Shown: positions 29,904-39,649 of the stretch, piece by piece
How the letters are laid out: every line of letters begins with the position of its first letter
Numbering within the stretch: position 1 is the first letter of the stretch
Assembly (NCBI RefSeq): GCF_003003285.1
Contig: NZ_PVTP01000013.1
Coordinates: forward strand, 53,596-117,595
Reading direction: 5' to 3'
DNA length: 64,000 nucleotides
Source: Yoonia maritima
GTDB taxonomy: Bacteria; Pseudomonadota; Alphaproteobacteria; Rhodobacterales; Rhodobacteraceae
Notes under the pieces: generated by a model
Seen by the model: the letters and a program-made list of their open reading frames with translations, nothing else
What the model was told of the DNA's origin: nothing
Database searches by the model: none
Translations under genes and position numbers: made by a program

Positions 29904-30067
29904 GGGCGTCCCTTTTTGCATTGGCATGGGCCTTTACCTATCCGATAGCGCTGGCAGTTCGGACATTTCGCATCGGACAATCGCTGCTGTCCCGGAAATC
30001 GCCATTTACCGAAAATGCCAAGCACGGCCATGAAGGCCAGAAACAGAAATATTGCTTTGACGATCAC
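29900..30067 (-). CDS. Small membrane-anchored Cys-motif (zinc-ribbon-like) protein
   Basis: 55 residues, GTG 30067 to stop at 29900. It overlaps the S49 peptidase stop by four bases (GTGA) and the SDR start by four (ATGA), so it is sandwiched and coupled to both, which strongly supports that it is a gene. The N terminus is one hydrophobic helix (VKAIFLFLAFMAVLGIF); the C-terminal half is basic with C35PNC38 and C48QC50, resembling a half zinc ribbon. Function unknown. Confidence 0.75.
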   Translation of the reverse strand: MIVKAIFLFLAFMAVLGIFGKWRFPGQQRLSDAKCPNCQRYRIGKGPCQCKKGRP

Positions 30068-30858
30068 AGGCCGAACCTTGCGAATGCGGCCCGTTCTTCG
30101 ATCCCAGCCACAGTGTCATCAACAATCTGCGCACCAAAGCGAGACAGGATTGTCTTTTTCTGCCCGTAGCGGCGGAACTGGACGTCGTCGCCAAAGCGCT
30201 GCTTCATCACGGGTACAAGGTGGCCGATCCCATCGACAAGACCTTCGTCGACGCTTTTCTGGCCGATGTAGACCTCGCCTGTAAACAGATCAGGGTTATC
30301 CGAAAGCTTTGGCCCGCGACGCGACTTCACATAAGCGATAAAGGTCTCGTGCAGGTCATCTAGCCAAACTTTGAGCTTTTTCACATCAGCAGGTTTTTCG
30401 GGCTTAAACGGGTCCATCATTGATTTTGATTTACCGGCTGTATGCACGCGGCGTTCGATCCCGTAACTCGCGATAGCCTCGTGCGCACCAAAACCAGAAC
30501 TGATGACGCCGATGGAGCCAGTCAGCGAGCAAGCATCAATGAAGATTTCGTCGGCGGCACATGCCAGCCAATAGCCACCGGATGCGGCAACATCTTCGAC
30601 AAAGGCAAAGACCGGTACTTTCTTTTCATCTGCCAACCGCCGGATACCTGCAGCAATCAGTGATGACTGCACAGGCGATCCGCCGGGGCAGTTAATCTCA
30701 AGCGCAACCGCCGCAGGTTTACCCTTGCGAAACGCCTTCTCAAAGGCTGGGGCAAGGCTGGGGCTATCCAGCCCGCGACCATTATTCGTGATCGCCCCCT
30801 GCAGCCGAATGACTGCAACAAACGGGGGCGTTTTCACAAAAGGGATAAAGCGTTTCAT
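30064..30858 (-). CDS. S49-family signal peptide peptidase-like serine protease
   Basis: 264 residues. The fold and motifs match bacterial SppA/SohB: NCPGGSPVQSS, catalytic Ser93 in VAASGGYWLAC, GSIGVISSGFG and the general-base Lys145 in AGKSKSMMDP. The N-terminal membrane helix of SohB is missing or weak (only VAVIRLQGAI), so it may be peripheral or cytosolic. These proteases degrade signal peptides or membrane-protein fragments. First gene of the peptidase-small protein-SDR set. Confidence 0.92.
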   Translation of the reverse strand: MKRFIPFVKTPPFVAVIRLQGAITNNGRGLDSPSLAPAFEKAFRKGKPAAVALEINCPGGSPVQSSLIAAGIRRLADEKKVPVFAFVEDVAASGGYWLACAADEIFIDACSLTGSIGVISSGFGAHEAIASYGIERRVHTAGKSKSMMDPFKPEKPADVKKLKVWLDDLHETFIAYVKSRRGPKLSDNPDLFTGEVYIGQKSVDEGLVDGIGHLVPVMKQRFGDDVQFRRYGQKKTILSRFGAQIVDDTVAGIEERAAFARFGL

Positions 30859-30894
30859 AGGTTAACCTTAGGCAGAATTACGGGTTTCGCAAGC

Positions 30895-31656
30895 TTACTG
30901 ACGGATCCGCCAGCCGGTGCGGAATATCCACCAGATGGCGGCCAAACATGCACCAGTGAACAGTGCAATTGCGGCAAGCGACACTGCAATATCCACATCT
31001 GCTGCACCAAAGAACGCCCAGCGGAACCCAGAGATCAGATAAACAACAGGGTTAAACATGGCGATCGTCTGCCAAATACCCGGTAGCATCGACACTGAAT
31101 AGAACGACCCACCAAGGAACACGAGCGGTGTGATGACCAATAGCGGGATCAACTGCAACTGTTCAAAATTGCCGGCCCAAATGCCGATGATGAACCCAAG
31201 CAATGAAAAACTAAGGCAGGTCATCACCAAGAAGGCGACCATCGCAATCGGGTGCGCGATGTTAAGATCAACAAAGAAGAATGCGGTGATCAGGATTATC
31301 ACGCCGATAAACATCGCTTTCGTCGCGGCTGCGCCGACATACCCCAAGACGATCTCTAGGAAGTTGACCGGTGCTGACAGTAGTTCGTAGATCGTGCCTG
31401 TGAATTTCGGGAAATATATCCCAAAGCTCGCGTTTGATGTGGCCTGCGTCATGACTGACAGCATGATCAGCCCCGGCACAATAAACGCACCATAGCTGAC
31501 GCCTTCGACTTCTTGGATACGGCTACCGATAGCGGCACCAAAGACGATAAAGTAAAGCGAGGTCGAGATCACCGGAGAGATCAAGCTTTGCATAATCGTC
31601 CGAAAGAAGCGCTTCATTTCGGATCGATAGATTGTCTGAACTGCGTAAATGTTCAT
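30895..31656 (-). CDS. ABC-2 type transporter permease
   Basis: 253 residues with six hydrophobic segments. The ABC-2 family signature lies in the C-terminal half ([42 protein letters not shown]). It overlaps the stop-start junction of the ATPase gene by four bases and forms an exporter with it, of the YadG/YadH or multidrug type. The substrate is not predictable. Confidence 0.92.
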   Translation of the reverse strand: MNIYAVQTIYRSEMKRFFRTIMQSLISPVISTSLYFIVFGAAIGSRIQEVEGVSYGAFIVPGLIMLSVMTQATSNASFGIYFPKFTGTIYELLSAPVNFLEIVLGYVGAAATKAMFIGVIILITAFFFVDLNIAHPIAMVAFLVMTCLSFSLLGFIIGIWAGNFEQLQLIPLLVITPLVFLGGSFYSVSMLPGIWQTIAMFNPVVYLISGFRWAFFGAADVDIAVSLAAIALFTGACLAAIWWIFRTGWRIRQ

Positions 31657-32579
31657 GCTGTTTCCTTTACGAGGCCGACAAAGATGTCTTCAAGGCTGCT
31701 TTGTTTGGTTTGAAGATCGGTCATGGTCAGCCCCGCTGCCGCCAGATCATTCAATAATGTTGTGATGCCAGTGCGTTCGCCGTTGGTGTCATATGTATAT
31801 GTCAGGCTTAGCCCATCATCCGCACGGTCAAGCTCATAACCCGCAAGCGCTGCGGGTACTTCGGCCACTGCTTCGCTAAGCGAAATCTGCAATTGCTTTT
31901 GGCCCATCTGCGCCATCATTTCGGATTTGTCCTGCACCAACAGGATTTGCCCGCCATTAATAACGCCCACACGATCAGCGATCGCTTCGGCCTCTTCTAT
32001 ATAGTGTGTCGTCAGGATGATCGTGACACCTGCGGCCTTTAGCTCGGCGACAACGTCCCACATATCTTTGCGCAGTTCGACATCAACACCTGCGGTGGGT
32101 TCGTCCAAGAACAGAACGCGCGGTTCATGCGAAAGCGCCTTAGCGATCAAAACCCGGCGTTTCATGCCGCCGGACAGCGCCATGATCTTGCTGTTCTTCT
32201 TGTCACCAAGCGACAGCTGATCAAGGATACGGTTAATATAGTCATCATTGCGCGGCTTGCCGAACAGTCCGCGTGAAAAGCTTACAGTGTTAAAGACTGT
32301 CTCGAATGGCTCTAGGTTTATCTCTTGGGGGACGAGACCAATCAGGTCACGCGTCGCGCGATAATCAGTGAGCGTATCGAAACCACCCACCGTGATCGAA
32401 CCACCCGTCGGCACTGTAATCCCACACACAGTCGAGATCAGGGTCGTTTTACCAGCCCCGTTCGGGCCAAGAAGGGCAAGTATCTCGCCCTCTTCAATTT
32501 CAAGATTGACGCCTTTAAGCGCCTCAAAGCCACCTGGGTATGCTTTGCGTAGATTTTCGACAGAAACGATGGAGGGCAT
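31653..32579 (-). CDS. ABC transporter ATP-binding protein (ABC-2 exporter)
   Basis: 308 residues from ATG 32579 ([17 protein letters not shown]). Walker [12 protein letters not shown], signature [15 protein letters not shown] and Walker [13 protein letters not shown] are intact, with the switch His in [11 protein letters not shown]. The last 80 residues form the extra C-terminal domain found in drug- and polysaccharide-type exporters. Works with the following permease. Confidence 0.95.
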   Translation of the reverse strand: MPSIVSVENLRKAYPGGFEALKGVNLEIEEGEILALLGPNGAGKTTLISTVCGITVPTGGSITVGGFDTLTDYRATRDLIGLVPQEINLEPFETVFNTVSFSRGLFGKPRNDDYINRILDQLSLGDKKNSKIMALSGGMKRRVLIAKALSHEPRVLFLDEPTAGVDVELRKDMWDVVAELKAAGVTIILTTHYIEEAEAIADRVGVINGGQILLVQDKSEMMAQMGQKQLQISLSEAVAEVPAALAGYELDRADDGLSLTYTYDTNGERTGITTLLNDLAAAGLTMTDLQTKQSSLEDIFVGLVKETA

Positions 32580-32681
32580 GAAGCAACCTTTGATTAGCTC
32601 ATGGAACTTAACGTGAACGGAGCGAAAGTGAAAGGCTACGCTATACCTTCGGCGGCGCACAGGTTTTGGGGAATGTTGATG

Positions 32682-33656
32682 CTAAGTAGTCATCATCTGC
32701 GCCACATCAAGCATCCGACATGAAAAACCCCATTCGTTGTCATACCACCCAAACACACGGACCAAACCACCGGCGGTCACGCGTGTCTCTGGTAGGGACA
32801 CGATCAGACTTTCTGGACGGGCACGTAGATCAGATGACACCAGCGGCTTGTCGGTATGACCAATTACGCCGGACTGCTGGCGCAGCACATCGTGCACCTC
32901 ATCCAGTGCGACGGGCCGGCCCAAGGTAACAGTAAGATCAACGGCTGAAACCGACGCGACGGGCACACGCACTGCGGCGGCTTCAATCCGCCCCGCGATG
33001 TCAGGAAGCACCTCGTTCAAAAGACGTTGCGCCGAAGTGGTCGTCGGAACCATAGATAGCCCAGCCGCACGGCTACGCATCATGTCTCCGCGTGGGGCAT
33101 CGATAGTTGGCTGACTACCAGTGTAGCAATGTATGGTCGTCATCCATCCCGTTTGCAGACCCCACGTGTCATCGATCAATCTTACCAAGGGGGCTAAGGC
33201 ATTCGTCGTGCACGAAGCATTCGATACAATCTGTTGATCCGCCAGCAATTGATCGTTCGCACCCAACACGACTGTCAAATCCGCAGCGCCAGACGGGCCA
33301 GAGATCAGAACGCGCCCGGCCCCTGCATCGATACCGCGCCTTGCGACATCGCGCGTGTCGGCCTTACCCGTACACTCTAGCAGTAGATCGACCCCTTTAA
33401 GGTCCAAAGTGCTCACGTCTGAAGTTTGATGAAATGGAACAGAATGCCCGTCAATGATCAGCGTACCACCAACCAGATCGGCCTGCCCCGGGTAGGGGCC
33501 AAATACGCTGTCATATGCAAACAGATGCGCGCACAGGTCTGCGTCGGCAATGTCATTAATACCGACGATTTCGACACCCGGCCATCCACCCGACGCCCAA
33601 GCCCGCAACATGGTCCGACCGATTCGACCAAAGCCATTGATGAAAATACGCGCCAT
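32682..33656 (-). CDS. gap: Glyceraldehyde-3-phosphate dehydrogenase
   Basis: 324 residues from ATG 33656 (MARIFINGFGRIGRTML), slightly shorter than the usual 330-336. It oxidises glyceraldehyde-3-phosphate with NAD(P) and phosphate. The catalytic Cys is in SNASCTTNALAPL, the partner His in TIHCYTGSQ, and the C-terminal YDNEWGFSCRMLD is intact. Some loops differ from the classic form (DIADADLCAHLFAYDSVFGPYPG), so this may be a second paralogue, for instance an erythrose-4-phosphate or gluconeogenic version. It is monocistronic. Confidence 0.9.
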   Translation of the reverse strand: MARIFINGFGRIGRTMLRAWASGGWPGVEIVGINDIADADLCAHLFAYDSVFGPYPGQADLVGGTLIIDGHSVPFHQTSDVSTLDLKGVDLLLECTGKADTRDVARRGIDAGAGRVLISGPSGAADLTVVLGANDQLLADQQIVSNASCTTNALAPLVRLIDDTWGLQTGWMTTIHCYTGSQPTIDAPRGDMMRSRAAGLSMVPTTTSAQRLLNEVLPDIAGRIEAAAVRVPVASVSAVDLTVTLGRPVALDEVHDVLRQQSGVIGHTDKPLVSSDLRARPESLIVSLPETRVTAGGLVRVFGWYDNEWGFSCRMLDVAQMMTT

Positions 33657-34120
33657 TCGCCTGCCTCTTAACGGTTTTCGCAATGGTGCACCCTTGATCG
33701 CATAGCGACAAGGTCTGATTTCGCTGCAGTTTTATCGCAAACCCAAGGGCTTGGAGCGGGAGAATCGGGGGGGAAAACCGCGCAATTCCCCCCAATTATA
33801 GGCAAAAGTGACGCTTCAAAGCATCACATTGATGCAAATTCTGTATCCAATAAAATAATTCGACTATTTATTTCTTAGGGCTCTAGCCTTCTTCATAGAT
33901 CTAGAAGAAAAGCAGTATGGATCAGTAAAAATAGGTACTATTAGGCGAAAAACCGCCTAGAACTGTTTCTCCTTGCGGTGGCAATCTCCTGTTTTTTGGG
34001 AGATTACAAACCGCGAAACAACAGGTTGGCGTCACTTTTTGGCCTAATTTGGATGAGAATAGACGATAAAGGCAAACGGCTGTTCCGTTTTGCCGTTGAA
34101 GTTTGAAAGCTGGATGTAGG
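33657..34120. promoter_or_regulatory. Intergenic leader region of gap and the kinase-GTPase cluster
   Basis: A 464-base gap between divergent genes. It holds a G7/C6 inverted repeat (33767-33793), a larger hairpin with AATCTCC (33983-33989) against GGGAGATT (33998-34005) inside an outer GCGGT/ACCGC pair (33975-34014), and a hairpin GGCAAACGG/CCGTTTTGCC (34071-34094) ending 26 bases before the kinase start. The middle (33840-33960) is AT-rich and likely contains promoters. The stacked hairpins suggest a structured 5' leader; no known riboswitch is recognised. Confidence 0.4.
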
Positions 34121-36286
34121 ATGGCCGAGGCGCAAGTGAAAGAAAACGCGGACGATAAAGACAGTTTCGTTGACGAGCTTAAACCGGGCACAAAACTGAT
34201 GCACGGTCAGTATACTATTGAAAGCTTTCTGAACGCAGGCGGCTTTGGCATCACATATCTTGCCAAGGACAGCCTTGACCGGAAAATCGTCATCAAAGAA
34301 TGCTTCCCTGGGGCATTTTGCCGTCGCAGCCGCTATGTTGTGCAGGCCCGTTCGCGCGCGCACCAGAATGAACTCAAGTCCATTGTGCGCCTGTTCGTTC
34401 AAGAAGCACGCAGCCTTGCAAAGCTGAACCACCCAAACATTGTGGGCGTGCACCAAGTCTTTGAAGACAACGACACCGCCTACATGGCGCTCGACTTTGT
34501 CGAAGGTCGCGATCTGCTCGATACCATCGAAGATCCGACCAACACGCTGACGCCTGCGCAAATCAAGGTCATCTTAAAAGAGGTATTGGGCGCCGTTGGT
34601 TTCATCCACGACCAAGGCATCCTGCACCGTGACATCTCGCCGGATAACATTCTTATCAATCAAGACTTCCATCCTGTGTTGATCGATTTTGGTGCAGCCC
34701 GCGAAGAAGCCACCAAGCAAAGCCGTGTTCTTTCTGCGCTTCGCGTTGTTAAGGATGGATACTCGCCGCAAGAATTCTATATCGCCGGGTCTGAACAGAA
34801 CCCAAGTAGTGATTTGTATGCGCTAGCTGCGTCATTCTATCACCTGATTGAGAATGATGTGCCGCCAAACAGCCAAGCCCGCTTGGCTGCGATCGCATCT
34901 GGTGACGCTGACCCCTACGTTAAGCTTGCGGGACGTTTCCCTGACTATGATGAAACATTCCTTGCTGCGATCGATAAGGCGCTAGCCGTTCTTCCGAAAG
35001 ACCGCATTCAATCCGCTCAGGATTGGTTGGATACGATCGACGGCAAAAAAGACAACGTCACACCGCTAAACGTGGCAAGCACGGCAACGCCTGCCGCAGC
35101 GTCTTCGGCTGCATCTGAACCTGAAAAGAAGTCCAAACTTCCTCTTTTACTTGGTTCCGTTGCGGTTGTTGCCCTGTTGGGCGGAGTTGGGGTTCTGACG
35201 ATGTCAGGCGGTAGCGAAAACGCACCCGTACCCCCAACAGAAGAGTTGACGACCGAATTAGAGCCCGTTGTTGAGGCTCCTGTTGTACCGTCCACGCCGG
35301 AACCTACTGCCGAAACGCCAGTAGCGACACCAGAAGAAGAAGTGGTAATTGCGCCAGAGGTCGAAGCACCTACGCCTGAAATCGTGGAAGAACCTACGAC
35401 AGCAACGGTTGCCCCGGTCATCATCGACGGCCCGGTAATCGTTGACGCACCATCATTGCGTCCAACCATTCGTCCAGAAAGCGTTGAACAGGCGGCCATT
35501 CCAGAGCCGCTACCAGAGCCAGTTGCGACACCACAGCCGACAGCCGCTGACCCGGACGTGAGCGCTGAATTTCCAGATCAAACTGGTAATCGCCCAGTTC
35601 TAGATAGCGAAACTGCAGATGTTGCACTTCCTGCGACGCCCGAAACAGTTGATGACATCGGAACCGGCCTTGACGTCGCAATCGATGTTGTCGTTCCAGG
35701 CAACGAACTTGTGCCATCGTTTGTGGAATCATCTTGGGGTGTAGAACTGCCGTTCTCAGCCGCGAACGAGACATCAAACGCTATTTCTGAAGTAGCTCTT
35801 ATTTCACCAGTTTGGGTTAAGCCTGGGTTGGAAATCACGAGCGTCAACGGAATAGAGGTTGATGCGATTTCGGAAATCTCAGACGTTCTACGCGCATCTA
35901 GCGATCCGGCCAATACACCCACAGCAATTGATGTCACTTTTGGAACTGTTGATCCAGTGACAGGCGAAACCGCTGAGCAGAACTGGCGCTTGCCCGTTAT
36001 ACAAGAGGTGACGTTGTTAAATGGTGTGCGTTTCCAGACGTCCTTTGCAGGTGATTCATGGCGGACAACTGTTGCCGCTATGCCTACAAATCTAGCAGGG
36101 GGCCTGCAAACCGGCGATGTTGTTGTATCTTACATCCCAACCGCAGAAAATATCACAGAACGCGATTCTCTGTTGAACATATTCAACCGCGAGCTGGATA
36201 ATGAAGTTGAGCAGTTTATGTTTGCCGTACAACGTGACGGCACCATGTGGGTAGCCTCACTGATTTATTCAGGCGCTGAAAACTAA
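34121..36286 (+). CDS. Transmembrane Ser/Thr protein kinase with extracytoplasmic PDZ-like tail
   Basis: 721 residues from ATG 34121 (TTG 34103 is possible). Eukaryote-like kinase domain at about 30-300: nucleotide loop FLNAGGFGITYLAKD, Lys59 (VIKE), H169RD with DISPDN, and D189FG, all intact, so it should be active. One membrane helix follows (about 340-361, LPLLLGSVAVVALLGG). Outside lies a 200-residue Pro/Glu/Thr linker, then a PDZ-like module (KPGLEITSVNGIEVDAISE) and a second similar piece near the end. First gene of a kinase-FHA-phosphatase-GTPase cluster; the tail may sense envelope state. Confidence 0.93.
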   Translation: MAEAQVKENADDKDSFVDELKPGTKLMHGQYTIESFLNAGGFGITYLAKDSLDRKIVIKECFPGAFCRRSRYVVQARSRAHQNELKSIVRLFVQEARSLAKLNHPNIVGVHQVFEDNDTAYMALDFVEGRDLLDTIEDPTNTLTPAQIKVILKEVLGAVGFIHDQGILHRDISPDNILINQDFHPVLIDFGAAREEATKQSRVLSALRVVKDGYSPQEFYIAGSEQNPSSDLYALAASFYHLIENDVPPNSQARLAAIASGDADPYVKLAGRFPDYDETFLAAIDKALAVLPKDRIQSAQDWLDTIDGKKDNVTPLNVASTATPAAASSAASEPEKKSKLPLLLGSVAVVALLGGVGVLTMSGGSENAPVPPTEELTTELEPVVEAPVVPSTPEPTAETPVATPEEEVVIAPEVEAPTPEIVEEPTTATVAPVIIDGPVIVDAPSLRPTIRPESVEQAAIPEPLPEPVATPQPTAADPDVSAEFPDQTGNRPVLDSETADVALPATPETVDDIGTGLDVAIDVVVPGNELVPSFVESSWGVELPFSAANETSNAISEVALISPVWVKPGLEITSVNGIEVDAISEISDVLRASSDPANTPTAIDVTFGTVDPVTGETAEQNWRLPVIQEVTLLNGVRFQTSFAGDSWRTTVAAMPTNLAGGLQTGDVVVSYIPTAENITERDSLLNIFNRELDNEVEQFMFAVQRDGTMWVASLIYSGAEN

Positions 36287-36341
36287 TTCATGTTGCGGCC
36301 TCCGGGGTCCGCAACATGACGCAAATTGGAAGGTAGAAAAA

Positions 36342-37151
36342 ATGAAATTCATTCGTGATCTCCTTGGCAAAAAGCGGCGCGACGAAACGCCCCGCCGCCC
36401 TGCTGGTGTTGACACACTTGAGCAGTCATATCGTGACACCGTGGGTAAAATTACTGGTGACGATGCGGCTGAACCGGCAGTTACAGACATTTTATCATCG
36501 GTGAACACCAAAGTTGCGCCGTCTGCGGGTCAGGCAGCTTCTAGCGAGCCTGCAAACATCTGGGATACGGCGGATGAAACTGAATCGACCGGACTGCCAG
36601 AAACTGCGCCTGAGCTACCCAACGCAGCACCTGCTGCCGCATCGGCAGCAGCAGCGCGCTCACCTGCCCGGGCTCGCCGTACCAAGACCCGCCTGATCGG
36701 ATTTGAAAAATCTGACGGTGACGTGGTTGATTTATTCACTGATGCCCCAAAGGCAGCGCCGACAACACGCGCAAAATTCCCTGTAGGGTGGCTCGTCGTA
36801 TCCGAAGGCCCCGGCCGCGGAGAATGCTTTTCATTGATGACAGGTATGTCCCAAATCGGCCGCGGGGAAGATCAAGCCGTACAGCTTGATTTCGGCGACA
36901 ACTCAATTTCGCGGACCAACCACGCTGCAATCGTGTTTGATCCAGAAAGCAAAGAATTTCTGTTGGGCCACGGCGGTAAATCAAACATCGTGCGTCTGAA
37001 CGACAAACCGCTCATCAGTAACGAAGCCCTGAAGTCTGGCGATGTTATCCGGCTTGGCGAAACAGTGCTGCGTTTTGTAGCGCTGTGCGACAAATCCTTT
37101 AATTGGACCGACGGCACTTCTGGGGAGGACGAAGATGTGGCGATCGCCTGA
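36342..37151 (+). CDS. FHA-domain protein
   Basis: 269 residues. The first 140 are low-complexity, Ala/Pro/Thr-rich, with a basic start (MKFIRDLLGKKRRDETPRR). A forkhead-associated domain fills about 147-256, with the phosphothreonine-binding residues in IGRGEDQAV (Arg), SISRTNHAAIV (Ser and His) and the later Asn of LNDKPLISN. FHA domains read phosphothreonine, so it is a likely substrate or adaptor of the upstream kinase. The downstream phosphatase gene starts 17 bases before this gene ends. Confidence 0.93.
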   Translation: MKFIRDLLGKKRRDETPRRPAGVDTLEQSYRDTVGKITGDDAAEPAVTDILSSVNTKVAPSAGQAASSEPANIWDTADETESTGLPETAPELPNAAPAAASAAAARSPARARRTKTRLIGFEKSDGDVVDLFTDAPKAAPTTRAKFPVGWLVVSEGPGRGECFSLMTGMSQIGRGEDQAVQLDFGDNSISRTNHAAIVFDPESKEFLLGHGGKSNIVRLNDKPLISNEALKSGDVIRLGETVLRFVALCDKSFNWTDGTSGEDEDVAIA

Positions 37152-38148
37152 ACCACGTTTTGACGTCGCATCTGCGATCGTTCAAGGCGGCCGCGATTAT
37201 CAAGAGGACGCAATTGTCAGCGACTTCCCCTTTGGGGCTGACACCGGCGTTGTTGTCCTTGCTGATGGTATGGGCGGTCACGCCGCTGGCGACGTCGCCA
37301 GTAAGATCGTCGTAACCGAAGTATTTAGCGAACTAAAATTTCAAAGTGCTAATTTCGGAGATTTCGAAAGTGAAATCCCACAGTATCTTACTGCTGCTGC
37401 CGTAAACGCAAACAATGTCGTGCGTGAACACGTCCAAGAACACCCAGAGACACGCGGGATGGGCGCAACGCTTGTTTCACTGGTTTTGGTTGAAAATCGC
37501 ATGTTTTGGATGTCGATTGGCGATTCACCACTGTATCACTTCCGTAACGGGAAGATAAAACAGCTGAACGAAGACCACTCGATGGCGCCACAGATCGACT
37601 TTATGGTGCAGTCTGGTTTGCTTGATGCTGAAGCTGGGCGAAATCATCCCGATCGCAACTGCCTTACGTCTGTGATTTTGGGTGACCGCGTTGCAAAGTC
37701 TGACTGCCCAAAAACACCTTTTGAGCTGGAAGTCGGCGATATTGTGGTCGTATCAAGCGATGGGCTTCAGTACCTAGAAGAAGCGCAGATTCAAAAGATC
37801 CTGCATCGCTATCGCCGCCGCAAGAGCGCTGAAATCGCTGGATATCTACTTGAAGCCATCGAAAATCTCGCTGACCCGGACCAAGATAACGTGTCTTTTT
37901 CGGTCATTAAGTTGAACCACAACAAGCCTGTTATCCGCGCGATCCGCGCGAAGCCGGTAGGTCACGTCGATACACACGCATCAACAATCACACGAGTTGT
38001 CGATCCGACCGATGTTGACAAAGTCGCAGCAAAAGACACAAAACCTGTCATCAAAGAAGTGAAACCAGTCGCTAAAGTTGATGACACCCCATCTCAGGAA
38101 GTTGATGGGGCTGTTCCTCAGGCTAAGGTGGCCGCCGGAGGCAAGTAA
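37135..38148 (+). CDS. PP2C-family Ser/Thr protein phosphatase
   Basis: 337 residues from ATG 37135 behind GGGGAGGACGAAG, within the end of the FHA gene. The PP2C metal site is complete: VQGGRDYQEDAI, LADGMGGHAAGD, GMGATLVSLVL, MSIGDSPLYHF, SSDGLQYL and DQDNVSF. The catalytic domain ends near residue 255 and an 80-residue Lys/Val/Pro-rich tail follows. It should reverse the kinase's action, giving the classic kinase-FHA-phosphatase trio. Stop and next start overlap by one base. Confidence 0.95.
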   Translation: MWRSPEPRFDVASAIVQGGRDYQEDAIVSDFPFGADTGVVVLADGMGGHAAGDVASKIVVTEVFSELKFQSANFGDFESEIPQYLTAAAVNANNVVREHVQEHPETRGMGATLVSLVLVENRMFWMSIGDSPLYHFRNGKIKQLNEDHSMAPQIDFMVQSGLLDAEAGRNHPDRNCLTSVILGDRVAKSDCPKTPFELEVGDIVVVSSDGLQYLEEAQIQKILHRYRRRKSAEIAGYLLEAIENLADPDQDNVSFSVIKLNHNKPVIRAIRAKPVGHVDTHASTITRVVDPTDVDKVAAKDTKPVIKEVKPVAKVDDTPSQEVDGAVPQAKVAAGGK

Positions 38149-39488
38149 TGTCGTCACAACCACTGAGCACACGTGTTCATGAAGAATTAAAGCAGGCTGT
38201 CTCTAGCAGCCTGCTTCCCACTGCGGCACATCGGCGTGCAATGCAGCTTTTGGGTAGAATCGAACAGCCAGTGCGCGTTGGGCTGATTGGTATGCCCGGC
38301 TCTGGAAAATCCAAAATTCTAAATCTTCTGGTCGGTGCAGATGTTATACCTGATGGTGTTAATCTACCCACGATCCAATTGACTTATGGCGATACGAATC
38401 AAGCCATATGCACGTTGGAAGACGAAGACAAACAGACCTTCGACACAATCGATATGCAAGAAATTGCTACGCTCAGGCCAATATTTATTGAACTACGCAT
38501 GCCCCTACCCGCGCTTAAGAAAATTTCCGTGATCGAAGTTAACTCACCTGCTGAGACAAAAGCGTTGCATAGCGCAAGCCAGTGGGCTGCAAAACGTTGC
38601 GACGTCGCGATGTGGTGCACCAGAGGTTATCTACCTGCTGAGCAGAATATCTGGGCCCAAATGCCCGACATGATCAAAGATCATGGGTTCCTGATGCTTA
38701 CACATGCAGATCAAATTGCGGCTGCGGGCAAGCTAGACATCGCGATGACAGCAGTTCGTAAAGCCGCCGGTGATGAATTCAACCATGTTTTGCCTATTGC
38801 AACCCTTGATGCACTTTCCGCCCGAAAGTCAGACGGAACCGTGAACAAAGATCAAATGCGTAGCAGCGGCGGAACTGCGCTCATTGCTGCCGTCTTAAAG
38901 CAAGTTGACCAAGGCAAGCAGTCTGCAGTCGACATGGGTGACATTTTATTACATCAAAACGCTGACGCTTTGGCAGGTAAGAAAACTTATGTTGAAGATC
39001 AGCGTGTTAACTTAGAACCATCCGGTGCGGCTGATGTAAATCAGACGATCCCGCTGTCAGTGTTGGAAGACACCACTGTTTCCCTCACAGAAACGCAACA
39101 CGCCGCAGATCAAACATCACATGCCAATTCAACAACAAAAAATGCAGTCGTCACCCTGCGTCCAGCCACACGCGCAACTTACGAAACAGCCCTTAATTAC
39201 ATTGCCGAACAAAGTCGCAATTTAGCCGAGGCTATCGCAAAATCTGGTGAAAATGCGCCTGGCAAAGTCATTTCGGCGACACTGGAGCAGGTGCAGTGGG
39301 TATGCGATTATCTAAATGAAAACGGTGATGTGTCTGATCAATCACTTCAGCGCGCACGTGACACAGCATTCGATGCGGCAGATCTTGCGCAACTTATGCA
39401 AATGGAAAAAAATGACAATGGAGCGATTGAGGCGCTTAGTTTGTTGTTGCAAATCAAGCACGAGCTGCAAGCTGACTTGGCGGCCTGA
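38148..39488 (+). CDS. P-loop GTPase-like protein 1 of the kinase cluster
   Basis: 446 residues. A GTPase-type Walker A is visible at 48-55 (GMPGSGKS) followed by KILNLLVGADVIPDGVNLPTIQLTYGD, where the Thr could be the G2 residue; the G3 region is weak (VIEVNSPAETKAL, lacking DxxG), and LTHADQIAA resembles a G4. The C-terminal 120 residues are helical. It belongs to the dynamin/50S-GTPase-like group but is divergent, and may bind rather than hydrolyse GTP. Starts at the phosphatase stop, so the trio and this GTPase are one transcript. Confidence 0.85.
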   Translation: MSSQPLSTRVHEELKQAVSSSLLPTAAHRRAMQLLGRIEQPVRVGLIGMPGSGKSKILNLLVGADVIPDGVNLPTIQLTYGDTNQAICTLEDEDKQTFDTIDMQEIATLRPIFIELRMPLPALKKISVIEVNSPAETKALHSASQWAAKRCDVAMWCTRGYLPAEQNIWAQMPDMIKDHGFLMLTHADQIAAAGKLDIAMTAVRKAAGDEFNHVLPIATLDALSARKSDGTVNKDQMRSSGGTALIAAVLKQVDQGKQSAVDMGDILLHQNADALAGKKTYVEDQRVNLEPSGAADVNQTIPLSVLEDTTVSLTETQHAADQTSHANSTTKNAVVTLRPATRATYETALNYIAEQSRNLAEAIAKSGENAPGKVISATLEQVQWVCDYLNENGDVSDQSLQRARDTAFDAADLAQLMQMEKNDNGAIEALSLLLQIKHELQADLAA

Positions 39489-39649
39489 CCCAACGCGACA
39501 CTTGTCAATGAACACTGATAAGTGCCTAATCGACGCTGCACCATTCTGTTTCCGTTTTAGCAATAAAACAGTGATAGCCTCGTGATTTGGCGAAGCGGCT
39601 ATCAACTGATAAGAGTGGTAGCTAATAAGACTATTGAGGACGGACACGA

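Noticed and set aside
33767..33793. G7/C6 inverted repeat as a terminator
   Set aside because: It lies upstream of both divergent genes and lacks a T-run; listed only as part of the leader region.
36342..38148. Type VI secretion locus suggested by kinase, FHA and PP2C genes
   Set aside because: No Tss sheath, baseplate, Hcp, VgrG or ClpV gene is present on either side.
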